DNA of 64,000 bases. Origin: Loxodes magnus (taxonomy: Eukaryota > Ciliophora > Karyorelictea > Loxodida > Loxodidae). The position numbers and the translations under genes are program-made. Numbering within the stretch: the first letter of the stretch is position 1; every line of letters begins with the position of its first letter. Below are positions 1 to 12,519 of this stretch, piece after piece. The stretch is taken from NCBI GenBank assembly GCA_946699065.1, contig CAMPDV010000151.1, positions 496,001 to 560,000 of the forward strand. Direction: 5' to 3'. The notes below the pieces were generated by a model. The model did no database searches. It saw only the letters and a list, made by a program, of their open reading frames with translations, and was not told the DNA's origin.

Positions 1-1322
1 ATTTTTAGAAAGTCTGAGTTCATAAGGTTTTGCATTTTTATCTTTAAATTTTTCTCAGATTTAAAATATTTTTTTTTAATGTCAGATTAAAGTCATATCT
101 TTAATTTAAAGTTTTTAATTTTCTTAAAAAACCTCGTCATTTCGAAAGAATTTACTGTTGGAACTTTTGAAAGCATAAAATTTCCGACTTTACAACCTGT
201 AAAATTTGAACCACTATTTTGCTCAAAGATATTAAATTTTCTTAATAGACCATACTGGTTAAAAAGAATTTACCTTAGCTATTAATACTTTTTCTGTAAT
301 TAAAAAGTTAAAATTAAAGGAACACAAGCACTCATTACATATTTTAAAGATTTTAAACTTATACACCATCCTCTTCAGTTCAAAAAGATTCAAATTTGTT
401 AAGTTGGGTGTTTATATGCAAACTTTGATTCAGTTACAATCTGAAAAATTGATATATTTATCTAAAGATTTTTAATTCTAGCTATTATATAAATATTTAA
501 AATTAGTAAAAGTGTCAAATTCTTATTTCCTAGATCTTGACTGAATTAATAAGTTCTCTTTTAAAAAAGGAGATTAAGTTTTTCCTTAAACTTGACCTAA
601 GAGAAAGTTTTTAAAATACTCTTTAAGATTGTGAACTGAACTAATAATACAAACTTAACTCATGCAATAAAAGCTGTTTTTGTCTCAAAACTAGTACTAA
701 GCCTTGCAAAGAAATCTTAATCTCTCTAAATTATTTAAAGATTTTGACTTAATTCTTTTAAAGTTATAGATTTAAAAGCTACAACATACATAAGAAATCA
801 AACTTAATATTTATGACTTAGTATCATAACAAATATCATGTTAAATTTCTAAATAAACTAAACGAGCCTCTTTAAATACGAAAATTTAAAACTGTTATAT
901 TTTTAGATTTCAAAATTTTTGTTAATTTTTGTTGCGAAATTTAAAAATATTCAATATATCTTAACAAATCGATATATCCTTAAAATTTATCAATTTTTAA
1001 GCTGTAATCACTATTGATTGCAAACTAAAAACATTTTCTAAGAATATCAACAGCTTTAAATATAAATAAATATTTGACTTTTTCATTTTAAATCAGCGAA
1101 AATCTTAAAACTGTAACTTTCACTTGTACTTAAAAATTCCTACCTTTAATCGTATCGAAATAGAGATCTCTCTTAAGGATTGAAAAATTATATTTTTTCT
1201 AATTTAAGCTATCAATTGCTAAAAACCATCTAACTGTATTAATCACCAAACATCCGACCTTTTCTCGTATTAGCATAGAACTTTCTCTTTCGAATTTGAA
1301 CAATTAAATTCATCGCTTTCAT
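1..1322 (-). CDS. Large unrecognised protein, C-terminal end outside the window
   Basis: Read with TAA/TAG=Gln and TGA=Trp, this frame gives about 440 residues from an ATG at 1322 (MKAMNLIVQIRKRK) to the window edge, so the C-terminus is missing. The frame was picked because codons begin mostly with A or G and because it yields balanced stretches such as SGSNFTGCKVGNFMLSKVP (encoded near 150-220). Several hydrophobic runs (for example near residues 190-215) could be membrane segments. I recognise no domain. The region upstream of the ATG is T-rich and unremarkable. Since no frame can contain a stop under this code, length is not evidence; the case rests on composition only. Confidence 0.5.
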
Positions 1323-1809
1323 TTTATAATCTTTAGACTACATTTTTTTTCAAACGTTAGTCACGCTATTTGATAAAATCTCATTTCGTTTTTTTATTAT
1401 TAATCCATTTTATTTGCAGCTTAAAATCCAAAGTTTTTGGAAGCCTCATTTTGATCAGTAGAAAATGTTTTTACTTTATATATTCAAGCTTTTTGAAAAA
1501 TCCTTTATTAAAAGTTTTAGTTTATTTCTGTTTTTTAATTTTTATTTAATTTCCTAATTGATAAATTTTTATTTTTTTATATTAGAAATATTTTTTATTC
1601 TTTTTTATAAATTAACTTCAATTTTTCTTTTTTAAAAGGATAATAATTTTTGATTCTTTTAAGTTGATTTTAAGTTTTCTTTTTTATTGTTATTTGCTTT
1701 GAAGTTTTATTTTTTTCATTCTAGTTCATATTTAATTAGCTTTATTTTTTTTCTTTTTGAGGTACCATTTTTTTATAAATTATTAATAAATTTTATTAAG
1801 GATAATAAA

Positions 1810-2554
1810 ATGGCACCTAGGAAGTAATCCATCTAAGACTAATCTCCTAACTAGCAATAAGATATCTAGATTCAGATTTATTCGTTATGAATTGAAGAAA
1901 AATAGATTCGGTGAAGAAACTAATTCAGCAAGTAAAAAGCTTTGACTTAAAAATTTACTAGTTCAAGAGTGATAATAAAATCCTGAATATAGATCTAAGT
2001 TTAATAGTTTCTAAATATCTATTAAACTAAGAAATTAAAAGAGTAGAAGGTAAAATATAAGAAATTTGATGTCTTAATTAAATCAAAAACGAACAAGTTA
2101 TGATCGTAGTTATTTACGATCCAATGGAGATTAAACAATCAAACTTAAATAATAATTAAACAAAAGAATGTTATCAAATTAAATAAGTAATAAAGGGAAG
2201 GTCAATTATGTGTGTTGATTTAGCTGAAGGATAAATCATAAAAAGAACTGTTGAAGATACCAAAATTTAAAAAGGCGAAAATAAAAAATTATGAAAAAAC
2301 CCAAACAAAAATTTATTTGATAATCTGGAAACGACCTTTATAAATAAAAATGATTGGTGAATAAGATACTCTAGTAAATGTTATATGCTGAAAAAAGAAC
2401 CAAGTAAATGTTTAAAACGATTGAGATTGGTATAAAATACCCACAGTAAAGAAAAGATAGATTAATAGAAATAAATATGTTATTTAGAATACAAACCAGG
2501 AGAAGATATGGACGATTTCAATGATTTTTGCAATTATTCTCAAGACATTTGATA
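1810..2554 (+). CDS. Small unrecognised gene with acidic C-terminus
   Basis: A purine-rich block flanked by T-rich DNA. An ATG at 1810 opens MAPRKQSIQDQSPNQQQD, but the better central frame is shifted by one (RYELKKNRFGEETNSASKK). The C-terminal part is clear: VCVDLAEGQIIKRTVEDTK near 2210-2270, then YKPGEDMDDFNDFCNYSQDI ending at a TGA followed at once by TAA (2552-2557). The last 27 codons lack any TAA, TAG or TGA, which fits a true terminator there. The frame changes probably mean one or two tiny introns; a GT...AG stretch of about 24 nt near 1966-1990 is a candidate. No family recognised. Confidence 0.45.
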
Positions 2555-2999
2555 AATTAATACATGAAAAGTCAACTAAAGGCTACGTAGCTTTTATAAT
2601 TATGTTATGTTAGATATTTTCATGTTTTTACTTTTCAAATCAATATTTGATGTTTATAATTTTTTAATTAGTTAATTTGACTGGATTATCTTTTTCCTTT
2701 AATTCATTAATGTTCTTTGTCAGGTTCTTCCACTATATTTATTTTACATTTCAATATTTATCTCTTTCTGAATGATAAAGATTGGGACTAATAAATTTTA
2801 TTGATTTTGTAGTTTTTTTTATTTTTATTCAATAGAAAATTTATTTTTTATTATTCTTTTCATTATTAATTTTACTTTTTTTAATATGATAAGATATAAA
2901 TTTAATTTCTCAAAGTTGTTTCATAAAAAGTAATGAACCAATTAATGCTTTTTTCTTAAACTACTTTATAAAGCATAAATATAATAATAATATATAAAT

Positions 3000-3943
3000 T
3001 TAAGTTTTCCATTTTGAGGTATTTCAACCTCGTCCAGAAGACAGCAGTTTATGCTCCCTGCTGTTAAATAAAAATGTTTGACATTACCAATTTTAGCGAG
3101 ATTGGGAACTCGAGATTTTTCAGGTTTACCTTCCTCTCCTTTCCTCTTATTGTCTTATCGCATCTTTCTTGATTTTTTTAATTTCTCCACTCGGACTGCA
3201 ATACATTCAGTTTAATCTGCTTCTTCTTGATTCTTTCTTCTTTTTTCTTGAATCTAATAATTCCGTTTTTTTGCTAGAATTTCTTACATTTCCGATATAA
3301 ATATCACAAGCTTCCACAAACAAAAGCATTTTTTTCTAATCTTTATTTACCTCTATTTTCTTTAAGGCTTTCTGATAATTTCTTCTTCAATCAGCATTGG
3401 GTCACTTTTATGCTCTCTTATCTTAATTTTAAGTTTTAATTTTTGCTAGTTTTTCTTCTATTTTCTCTATTCTATTTTCAAGTTCTGTCTGTTTCTATTG
3501 CTAGCTTTAAGATTGATTGTTTTGATCTTATGAAATGCTTCAGAGAAGCATTTAAATCTCTTTCCTAGGGACATGAGTCTTGATTTCCTCTTGCTTTTCG
3601 GATTCTCCATTAGCTTGTCCTTGTCTTTTTTCAGCTTCCTGACTTCTTCCTGGAGGTTTAACACCACTTTGATGAGTTATTCCATACTCATATAGCTAGA
3701 AGGATTGAACTCCGAGATCTCCTAGTGAAGAGCAGACTTCATCTGCTTCCTTGGCTTCTCTTATGAGGTTGGAGTTATTTCATGGATGACTTTCTTTGAT
3801 TACTTCTGTTCTTCTTGGACCTACGTTCCGGATTATTAAGAAAAAAGTTAGGGGTTAAGTAAAAGAAGACTGGCTGAGAGTAGTCTCTAGTTTCCTCTCC
3901 TTCTTGGAGGTGGTGTAGGAATCTGATTTGAAGCCTTCCATTT
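3000..3943 (-). CDS. Family-A basic coiled-coil protein, copy 1
   Basis: First of three relatives (others at 24165-22870 and 28309-29450). The ATG at 3943 gives MEGFKSDSYTTSKKERKLE. The body shifts to the frame encoding MVLNLQEEVRKLKKDKDK (near 3667), which aligns with the other two copies, as does the stretch SDPMLIEEEIIRK (near 3400) against NDPMIIEGEETQD. The protein is Lys/Arg/Glu-rich and probably coiled-coil. It ends near 3000 in a GC-richer stretch encoding PNLAKIGNVKHFYLTAGS. Conservation across three copies supports the frame; function is unknown. A nucleic-acid-binding or retroelement ORF1-like role is conceivable but not shown. Confidence 0.55.
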
Positions 3944-4050
3944 TATTTTATCTAAAGCACAAAGATTAAATTATATTTTATTTAATGATGATTCTATATG
4001 AAGGATTAATTTATTTATTAATGATAAATAAAATATAGATGTTGGTTGTG

Positions 4051-4146
4051 GTCAGGAAAGATAGTAGGTATTCTGGTGCAGTGTATACTGAGTTTATCTC
4101 GCGCTAGATGCCACTACGGGAAAGGATGGAAAAGCTCGGGAGATTC
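4051..4146 (+). repeat. Repeat B, copy 1
   Basis: About 95 bases of GC-richer sequence with relatives at 8744 and 11428. Shared pieces are a GTCAG...TCTGGTG(C/T)AGTGTATA start, a (G)CACTAGATGC-like block and TGGAAAAGCTC. No coding frame is conserved. It resembles a short interspersed or RNA-derived element. Confidence 0.45.
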
Positions 4147-4699
4147 ATTAATAAGACTAGAAATACATTTCCTTCTTGTTTATGAATTAAGCCATGAAAC
4201 TTAAGTACAAATGTATTTGAGTCACTTTTTACGCATAGAAAGGGAATATGGAACAAAATTAGTTGGTGCTATAACTTTTGAGAACATTTCAGGTACAGAT
4301 AAGAAAATCAGCAAGAACTAACACAACTGAGCTTGAAAGTTTTATGTAAAGACTATTAATTTATGACAGAGAAATTAAGATGAGTGGAACATTTAATAGG
4401 CTTTTACTTAGCTTTTATTACCTAGATATTTCTAATAAGTTACTATAATTTTTGCTATTTCTTCTAGTTTTCTGATTTCAAAAATAATGAGAAAGTTAAA
4501 AAGCGGCTTCTGAGTTTCTAATTTTTGGCTAACTTCTAAAGAATATGCATATCATATTATATGAAAATAGGATTTGCTTCTTCAAATAGTTAATAGCTAA
4601 GAGTACTTTTAGTTGAATTTTCCAGTATCATTATTTTACTTTATGTACCTTTTAATTTTTTCTAATACTCATTCACTTTAAAATTATTATTTATATTAT

Positions 4700-5730
4700 T
4701 AAAATTATTTGCAAACATAAAGTATAATCCTACTCTTTTTTCTCTTGAACTTACAATTCCTTACAATGTGGAGGTTTTAGTGTTTCTTCACATTCTTATT
4801 TTTTCTTAGGTTATCTCATTTCTTAATTTATTTTATCCATATTTGATATTATCCAATTGCTATCTATTGAGAATTTAACTGTAGCTACTTATTTGCGTGA
4901 CCTTTAAGATAAAAATACATTATCTAGTTGAAAATTTCCTAACTTTATCGTTTCTTCAACTTTTCCTAAAATGATTCATTTCTGGTCACTTGATTTAATT
5001 ACAGATCTTACAGAATTATTATGTCCCTACGAAGTTAACTAACCACTAGTCAAGTTTTATACCTTTACTTGATTTATCAGTAGATCCTTATATTATTAAA
5101 TTTTTATCAAGTGCAATAGCTACAAAATTGACTTAGGATATGTGGCTTTAAAAAATAAGAGTGGCAGTGAAATTGAAGTTATTAGTTGCTTATATCAGAT
5201 TGCTGTAATAAAATGGATAATGTTCTATCAAGCCAGTTTTGATCAAAGGCTTTTTTTTTTCCTGAGATATCTAAACTTTTCAAAGTGAAGCTCGTAAAAT
5301 CTTAGACTACTCATTTTATTAAATTTTGCTAAGTTAAATTATCCCATTAAGCCAAAATCTATTCATTGAAACTTCTTTTCTTCCTTCTTAACTTAAGTTA
5401 TCTATACTTTGTATAATTTAGTGGTTTATCTTATTACTAGTCCTTTTAAGAGTATTGATTTAGTAATAATGATAGCTATGAAAGTTTCAATATTTTGGAT
5501 ATTGGAACATAATTGCATACTTACGTTGAATATAAGATGCAAATTATGTTTAAAAGAGGCTTCTATTTACTTCAAGTGCTCATTCAAAACTACTTGCTCT
5601 AATTCTTCTTATAAAGCTAAATTAAAAAATTCTCACTTTTTCCATCTGAGGAAGTTATTGATTTTTCCTGTTTCAACTTTAACATTTCTAATCCTCTCTT
5701 CACTATTCCTTATGAAAGACCCTAATTAAT
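4700..5730 (-). pseudogene. Decayed or fragmentary WD40-repeat gene
   Basis: On the minus strand the segment near 4800-4900 reads KVATVKFSIDSNWIISNMDK, a typical WD40 blade start (G-H dipeptide, VxxVxFSxDxxW), followed by KKKQECEETLKPPHCKELQ. Another piece, near 5060-5130, reads FVAIALDKNLIIQGSTDKS, again WD-like. Between and upstream (5150-5400) are degenerate N-L/D-L pairs like the pentapeptide segment of the two full relatives (15415-13200 and 24287-26420). The blades sit in different frames and several lack the terminal W-D, so it is either broken or has unrecognised introns and indels. A 106-codon open frame on the opposite strand is its shadow. Confidence 0.45.
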
Positions 5731-5875
5731 TTAACCACTTAGAAAGTTAGGTTTTAGAAAGATTCTAGTTTATATAAGTCAATCAAATAAAATTAACTCC
5801 TTCTAGTCTTTTCCCAAAAAGTAACTAGCTATTAGAAAAGCCTAAATAAAGTCTACGAAGTAAAGGAAATTAAAA

Positions 5876-6340
5876 ATGTGTACGGATGCGTCTAAATCTT
5901 AGTCATATATACAAAACGTACTTGATTAGGTACCATTATGGTATTAACGTTGCTCAAATTAGAAATATTAAGAGTAAGCTCCCAGTTTTTAAAAGGAAGT
6001 ATAGTCCAGAATAAGGTACTTATTCAATTTAGAGTTTGATATTTAAAGAAGCACTTTTAATTATCTTATACTCGATCAATTTATTTTTTTAAAAGAGATA
6101 CTTAGAAGACATTTATTAGAAGGATTTATTTTCAAATCTTAGATGTAAAATGCTTATTAAACTCTTTTAAAAGTACGAGTTTTATAAGCATCAAATTGAT
6201 AAATTTAGATGCTTTTATTTAAATGACTACGAAATGTTAAATCTTGTAAAAAACAGTTTGACAATAAAAAATATATCGGAGTCTTCCTCTTAATTGATTT
6301 AGTTTAGATTTACATTTTATTTAGCAATTAAAATGTTTTT
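5876..6340 (+). CDS. Small unrecognised ORF
   Basis: From ATG 5876 the frame reads MCTDASKSQSYIQNVLDQV and continues about 150 residues with Leu/Phe/Lys-rich helical segments. Purine-first codons hold through about 6300. No motif recognised and no clear terminator; the end is a guess. Confidence 0.35.
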
Positions 6341-6344
6341 ACCC

Positions 6345-7240
6345 TAACAAAAATTAACTTTTAATTTACTCCTTTAAAAAGATAAAAGCATGGAAAATTT
6401 AATTTTGAATCATTTACTTGAATTTGTTTGCTCTTTTTCCTAACCCTATTTCTTCCTAACTCCTTGATTATCTTTAAGGCTAATTGCGATTAATTAAATT
6501 ATTTTCGATTTGCTTTCTATGAACTTTCATTTGATTACCACAGAATTAGTTATAAACTACGAGTGATGTAGTTTAATCGTTCTAAATACTAGCCTAGTTA
6601 TTAGATACTATTCTTTGAAGTTTCTTTCAATGCTTTGAGTACTTGCTAAACGAACTGAACTTATTTATGTCTGATTTAATTATTAAGTATCAGTGAGTGA
6701 TTTTATTTGATTTATTAACTTTATTTCTAAAACCATTCACTCTATAACAGCTTCACTTACTCATTACTTTGAATACATTCAAGCATATTTATCTGATTTC
6801 CTAACGTTTGTCAGAATTCCAATTTTCTAGCTTTCCAGTCTTACACCGAGCATTTTTAATGATTTCTACATACTACCATTAAAAATTTAAAATACTGTAT
6901 AAAACATTATAACATGAGAAACATCTACAAGGTAACCGATTTGCAAGTCGATAGTCATAGTTTAAGTTCTTATGACGGTATCAATACAAATTGTATCCTT
7001 AATTATAAAAAATGTATACAATCATAATAATAAAAATTAGATATACTGAAATAAATATTTAATAGACTAATATATAATTATTAAATTTAAGCTTAATAGA
7101 AGCAATAAAATGGTCACTTAAAATAGTATTTTTAACTATTTAAATTACTTTTTTTAGGTAAAATTTTACCAAAAAAAAATTAAAATTTTTGGAAAAAGTT
7201 TGACCGAAAATTTTTTTTGTGAAAGTTGTTAAAATCGTAT
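6345..7240. other. Stretch without a supported gene
   Basis: AT-rich sequence with mixed strand bias. I see no conserved motif, repeat or RNA here. A purine-rich tract begins at about 7190 and leads into the zinc-knuckle ORF. Confidence 0.4.
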
Positions 7241-7359
7241 TGATAATAAAAAAATAAGGAAAAGAAAAAATTTAATAGATTTAAAAAAGGAAAACATTTA
7301 AAATCAAAGAGGGATGTAAGTTTAAATATCAAAAAAGATAGAAAAAAGCAAAAAAAGTT

Positions 7360-8160
7360 AAGATGATGTCTGTTAAATCAAATTATGAGGAATGAAAAAA
7401 ATGGATAAATCTTCTTCTAAAGGAAAGAATAAATAACCTTAAACATGATATATTAAATGGAGATATAAAAAATTTGTTCTAAAAGAGATAGAGATTAAAA
7501 ATTAAATCATGGAATTAAATAAATTGCAGTGTAGGTATAATAAGAAAATAACTAATTTAAAAAAATTAATAGTAGAATGGAAATACAAGAGATAAAATTT
7601 AATTTAATTTAAACTAGAAGAAAAGCTCAATTAATTTACCTTACCTTAACAATATATATTATAGAAAACTGAAAAATGGATATTCTATAAATATCGAGAA
7701 AGACTAGAAACTTGATTTCGTCTATAAGCAGAGAAATATAATAAGATGTTAATTCTGTAAGAGGCAAGGACATCTAATAAGGTAATATTAACGGATTAAA
7801 ATCAAGTAAAGAATAGAAAGCAAAAACTTTGAAGAAAACTGAGTCAAATATATTCACGATGGATGGTTAAATTTATAAAAGAAAATGCTATCAAGGAATG
7901 GAATTAAATTAATCAATAACGAAAGCAAACAATAGAATAATGAGGAAAATATTAAAAGGAATTACGGTTTATATTGAACTAAAAGAGGAAGCTAGTACCG
8001 CTAGAAAGAACCCTTTAATAAGTAAGGCTTATCCCACAAACGTCACATGCATACTTATTCTTGGTTGCATCTGATATGAAAGTACTCATAATGCAGTCGT
8101 CACTGTACTAGATTTCCTACTCGGCTGATTAGAGCCCATCATCCATTTTTCAGACTCTTT
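7360..8160 (+). pseudogene. Gag/ORF1-like zinc-knuckle ORF, decayed
   Basis: Reading TAA/TAG as Gln gives a lysine-rich N-terminal part (MMSVKSNYEEWKKWINLLL) and then, near 7735-7790, CQFCKRQGHLIRQY. This matches the retroelement zinc knuckle C-x2-C-x4-H-x4-C except that the last Cys is Tyr (TAT for TGT), so zinc binding is probably lost. Such CCHC knuckles are typical of gag proteins of LTR elements and ORF1 of LINEs. No reverse transcriptase follows within 1.5 kb on this strand. The block from 7990 to 8160 is GC-richer and may be the 3' end of the element. The family assignment (gag or ORF1) is inference. Confidence 0.45.
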
Positions 8161-8743
8161 AAATATTAAAATTTTCTATGCTAAAATAAATGATTTATTT
8201 GCATAGAAAAGAATCAAAGATGCTTTCAAAAGTTTAAAAATAAAACTAAATGGTATTTATTTTATTAAACATATAATAAATATCATTTCAACTTATTCTA
8301 TTTATAGAAAATAAATCTATTATTAATGAAGTTAAAATTTTATTTATAAATAAATATTTTTAATTTAGATGTGAAAAATTAACATTTTTAAATATATTTT
8401 AAATTTAGATAATTCAGAAATTTTCCTAAATAAGACTTTTTTTAACTTATACTTTCAAGCTTTGTAAATTTTAAATCTTTTAGATTTTAGATTTTTTTGC
8501 TTTTTTGAGAAAAATTTATTTCTTTACTTTTGCTGTTTTTTATAGATAGATTAGCATTATTATTTTGCTTATTTTTAGCAACTTTTTTAATTATTTACTT
8601 TTTTTGGATTTTAAGTAATTAATGCAATTTTTTAGTTTTATAAGTAACTTTTTAGTTTAAACTAGTTAACTTTATTTTTTTCGTTTCCTAATTTATACAA
8701 AATAGAATTTGCTTTAAAGATTATTATATATAATAAAACTGCT

Positions 8744-8840
8744 GTCAGAGAACTAGAAGGAAATCTGGTGTAGTGTATAATGCTTTGCGAGTAATCTTGC
8801 ACTAGATGCTCCATATGGAAAGGTAAACAAGCAAGAAAGA
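8744..8840 (+). repeat. Repeat B, copy 2
   Basis: Same order of blocks as the copies at 4051 and 11428: GTCAG, TCTGGTGTAGTGTATA, TTTGCGAGTAATCTTGCA, CACTAGATGC. The GCGAGTAATCTTGC piece can fold back on itself, suggesting a structured transcript. Confidence 0.45.
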
Positions 8841-9097
8841 GATAAGTCTAACTTACCCAAAAGTTCTCGATAGCAGTTTGAATGTTTAACTGACGGGCCT
8901 TCTAATGACTTAATTACAAATTCTTATTTGGATTTATTTTAAGAAGTCTGGAACATCTGGTTCAAGATTTTAAAATAATCTTTTAATAAGTAGATTTCTC
9001 ATTTGGAGAAGCTGACGTGACTCACTGGACAGCTAGAATGATAACAAGAAGTATGATAACACTTTTTTTAATATTAAATATTAATATTGAAAGAACT

Positions 9098-9124
9098 GGT
9101 ACCAACGAGGTGCTACGCGCTCTA
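9098..9124 (+). repeat. 3'-end fragment of repeat A
   Basis: GGTACC followed by GAGGTGCTACGCGCTC, the same short hairpin that ends the full repeat-A copies at 12208 and 20561. The body of the element is absent or too diverged to see. Its arms pair as GAG(G)TGC with GCGCTC around a three-base loop. Confidence 0.4.
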
Positions 9125-9576
9125 TAATAATATTTATTATATAAATTTTGAATAGTCCAAGAATCTTAAGGGACCATAATTTTAGTATAAATAAAAACTT
9201 AAAGCTTTTAATCTTTTCTTTTATTTGCAATTTTCTTTCAATTTCTTTAAAATTTATACTTTAATAAAATTTAATTTAAACTAAAAGAGTTTTTTTGATG
9301 TTTTTAATGCAAGAATTGCTTCCTTCAATTATAGACGTTAGTAAATGTTTTTAAATAGCTTTTTAATCTAGTCCTGATCTCATTATTTTTCTTCAATTAT
9401 TCTTATTTTCTACTCCTCTTTAACTTCTTCCTTTTTTTGGTTTTTCCATTTCTAGAATTCCAAGTTTTCTTGTCATTAGCTTCTTGTGAAATATTTTGAT
9501 TTGCATTTCTAAATACTCAATTTAAGCCTTGAAATTGAGTTTATATATTCTCCTTAAATCACTTTTTCTTTATTTA

Positions 9577-11150
9577 ATGAAAAAGATAGAAGAAAATAAA
9601 TAGAGTCAGTTTGCAGGAATTTTAGAATAGAAACCCTTTGAAGTTTTATCTTTGATATTTCATCAAATGCTACTGCAAACAAATTTTCTGAAATATATCT
9701 CTCGTTTGGTCTAAAATATAAAAGACTATTCAGAAAAAAATTACCAAGATCAGAAATACTGGAACTAATTTAAATTTTGGCAAATGCACATAAAATTAGC
9801 AATTTTTAGTTAAATCCGCCTAAACATGAGACTTAGAGTTGTGAATAAGAATTAAAATATCATAACTATATTGGTAATGAAAGTAATAGAACATGGAAGA
9901 AATATTTAAATGCTTAAAAAATAGTAACAAATACAAATCTAAAGCGATCAATGCTTTTAAATGGGTATCGAACATTTTGACAACGAAAATTTTGTTATCG
10001 AAATTGAGATTTTTTTATAATTACACTGAGATAATCAAAAATGCAGAAATTATAGTGAAAAAAGAAAAAAACAGAAGTTGCAGAATCTTAGTCATTTTAA
10101 GTAAAACAAATTCTAGAGCATTAATTAGTTTTTCATCGAAATGTACTGTTAAACTGCTTATGAGTAATTTAAGGGTTAAATAAATGCCCGCACTTTTAAA
10201 AGAAACTTATGACTCAAAACGAATAAACGAATTTAGAAGCAGAAGATTTAGTTAAGTTTCTTTTTGCTAATAAAATCGTATCAGTAGAACAGTATACTCT
10301 TAATCCCAGTACAATTTGCTTAAGAAAGTTTCAATGATAATAACGTAGTTTAGATGATATTCCGACTATTAAAATAAATAATAAAATAGTATTTCAAAAA
10401 AGAAATGAATTAAATAGAAATAATAGTTGAATATCAATTTAAGCAAGCTTAGTTATCACAAAAATCTTAAATAGAGACAAAGTTAAATTAAGAAAAAAGC
10501 AAGAATCAAATTAAAGAATTAAGCAAACGAAAAAATAAAGCTTAATAGTATGATAATATTTAAGTAATAATAAATTTAATAAGGGCTATTATAAAAGTGT
10601 ATAAGTAATTATATAATCTTTTTAAAAAGCTTACTTTTGTAAAAGGTTTTTAAATAAAACAAAATAATAATGTATTGTTTAGAGGGTTAATAAAGAATAA
10701 GCTGAAAAATAAAATTATTTAAGGAAAAATTGCAAAATGATTTTCTAATATTAAGAATAAAAAATTGACAATTGATATTCAACAAATTGAGAATCGAGTA
10801 AATAGAAACAAAGTTCAATTAATTTGCAGAGCTAGTAGAAAGTTTAATTCTTTAAAATATGTTGGGAAAAGTTCTATGGATGCAAAGCTTAAAGATTAAC
10901 CGAAAAAATTTCTTTTTATAGGAGAATAAGGTAATGCTGATATTGCAGGAGAATTGGCCATACGGTAATTTAATGCTGATATTTAAATGAAAATAATGAT
11001 AAGAAAACTTAAAATAAAGGCAATCGCTAGGTAATTTATATTGCACTCCTAATTGGTCATCGTATAAAAAGAAAATGTATAGAGAGAATTAAATTTTAAG
11101 AGACATATCATTAGCACAACAAAAAAAGAAGCATATTTAAAAAATATTTT
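9577..11150 (+). CDS. Unrecognised ~500-residue protein, possible F-box-like start
   Basis: One frame stays protein-like from ATG 9577 (MKKIEENKQSQFAGILEQK) to about 11100 without a frame change, unusual in this window. Residues about 17-45 (EQKPFEVLSLIFHQMLLQ) resemble the start of an F-box helix bundle, a weak resemblance. The middle is Gln/Lys-rich and probably coiled coil (ETKLNQEKSKNQIKELSKRK). The C-terminal part has conserved-looking pieces such as KFLFIGEQGNADIAGELAIR near 10900-10970. TGA codons occur only sparsely. The end is uncertain because no TGA near 11150 stands out. Short standard-code ORFs on the opposite strand are shadows. Confidence 0.45.
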
Positions 11151-11427
11151 TTAATTACGCATCCAATTATCGCTTATAAAATTTTCTGAAACATATCCCT
11201 TTTGAATTTGAAATCTATACAATCATTCTTAAATTAAAAAGAGATAAGACTTAACCAAATTTATTAAATTTACTTACTTTTAGATTAAATTTAAGCATAT
11301 TTTATAAGATCATATTACAGATAGCCTTTATTTCATTTTATTTTCTTTCTAAAAATTATTAAAATATTAAAAGCATTCAATTCCCACTTTTGTGACATTT
11401 TATAATATATATAAAAACAAACTATGA

Positions 11428-11530
11428 GTCGTTGGACAGTTTTGTGGGCAATCTGGTTAGCATGTTTTCTTACGAGTAATCTCATGAAAGATATCACCAC
11501 GGATAAGAGTGGAAAAGCTCTTGAGATATA
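11428..11530 (+). repeat. Repeat B, copy 3 (most diverged)
   Basis: Shares ACGAGTAATCTCATG and TGGAAAAGCTC with the copies at 4051 and 8744. Flanking sequence differs, as expected for a dispersed element. Confidence 0.35.
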
Positions 11531-11539
11531 AGCCAAATT

Positions 11540-12200
11540 TATTTGAGAGTTCTCTCTAGCGGTTAGAAAGATTATCTAATGACTCTGTATCAGTATTTGG
11601 AAGCTGAAGTCAAAACCTCAGAGTTTTCCTGCATTTTATTTTATTCAGATTTGGTATTTATAACAGGGATTGGAACTTCCTCTATTTCCTTTTAGCTCCA
11701 GCCTTCAGAAAGAATTTCAGTATTGAGAGAAAGGAGGTAATTAAATTTCTTATTTCAAAAACGGAGAAAAGAATGACGGTCCATTTTTTTATCGTGGTGT
11801 TCCTATCACATATCAAGAATGAAGACAAACTTTAAATAAGATAATCATGGAAAAACAAAATAAAGATGATTCCACATTAATAAACTATGATATGATATAG
11901 CTTTTATATTTTTCAATAAATGCTCAAATATTTCACATTCTTCACACAAGCAATATAATAAAATTAAGAATATTAAATTTTGATATCTAATTTTTAAATT
12001 CTTAAATCCAATAAAATAATAGATATGAAGTTTAAATAGCAAAATTAGTAAATAAACTTGATGTTTAAACCTAAAAATTTAAATAGATATTACAAATTCT
12101 AATTTTTGTTTTAAAAGCATAAAATAGGATTTAATCACTTTGAAGTTTTATCCAGAAAGAATTCAATTTTTTTAATCTTAGGATCTCATTTTATTAAATA
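11540..12200. other. Stretch without a supported gene
   Basis: Moderately GC-richer up to about 11730, then A/T-rich. No conserved frame, repeat or RNA motif could be supported. Confidence 0.35.
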
Positions 12201-12207
12201 ATTAATA

Positions 12208-12513
12208 GGGAGGAGAGGAGCAATCCTCCAACTGAGACTGATTTAAGATCTGGTACCAGGAAGTATCCATGGTCGAAGAACTGAGCAAGAATCTTGGTAG
12301 GAGCCAAGAGAGAAGACTAAGACCGAAGAGGTATCAAGTAACGTTAATGATGAAAGATGTCAGATGCTAAGGTCTTTTAAGGGCATTCCGATAACACCTA
12401 TAGAAGACAAGACTTACAAGGAAATGCTTCACTGTGGAAGACTTCAGTAAATAATTTAGCTTTAAAAATCTTTATTAAAGAGCTATATTCCATTGAGGTG
12501 CTATGCACTCTCT
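12208..12513 (+). repeat. Repeat A, copy 1: structured ~300-nt element
   Basis: A GC-richer, non-coding-looking element with a relative at 20561-20848. It opens with a hairpin at 12215-12228: GAGGA, a GCAA loop of the GNRA type, TCCTC. Shared internal blocks include TAATGA(T/C)GAAAGA, GGCATTCCGAT/ACATTCCGAT, CACTGTGGAA and CTTTAAAAATCTTTATTAAA. It ends with a second hairpin at 12495-12511 (GAGGTGC, TAT, GCACTC). Structure is kept at both ends while the middle diverges, which suggests an RNA-derived repeat (SINE-like) or a dispersed small RNA gene. No tRNA, SRP or snRNA signature was recognised. Confidence 0.5.
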
Positions 12514-12519
12514 AATCTT

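Noticed and set aside
5409-5729. 106-codon standard ORF on the plus strand
   Set aside because: It lies opposite WD40-like sequence on the minus strand and shows no motif of its own; probably a shadow.
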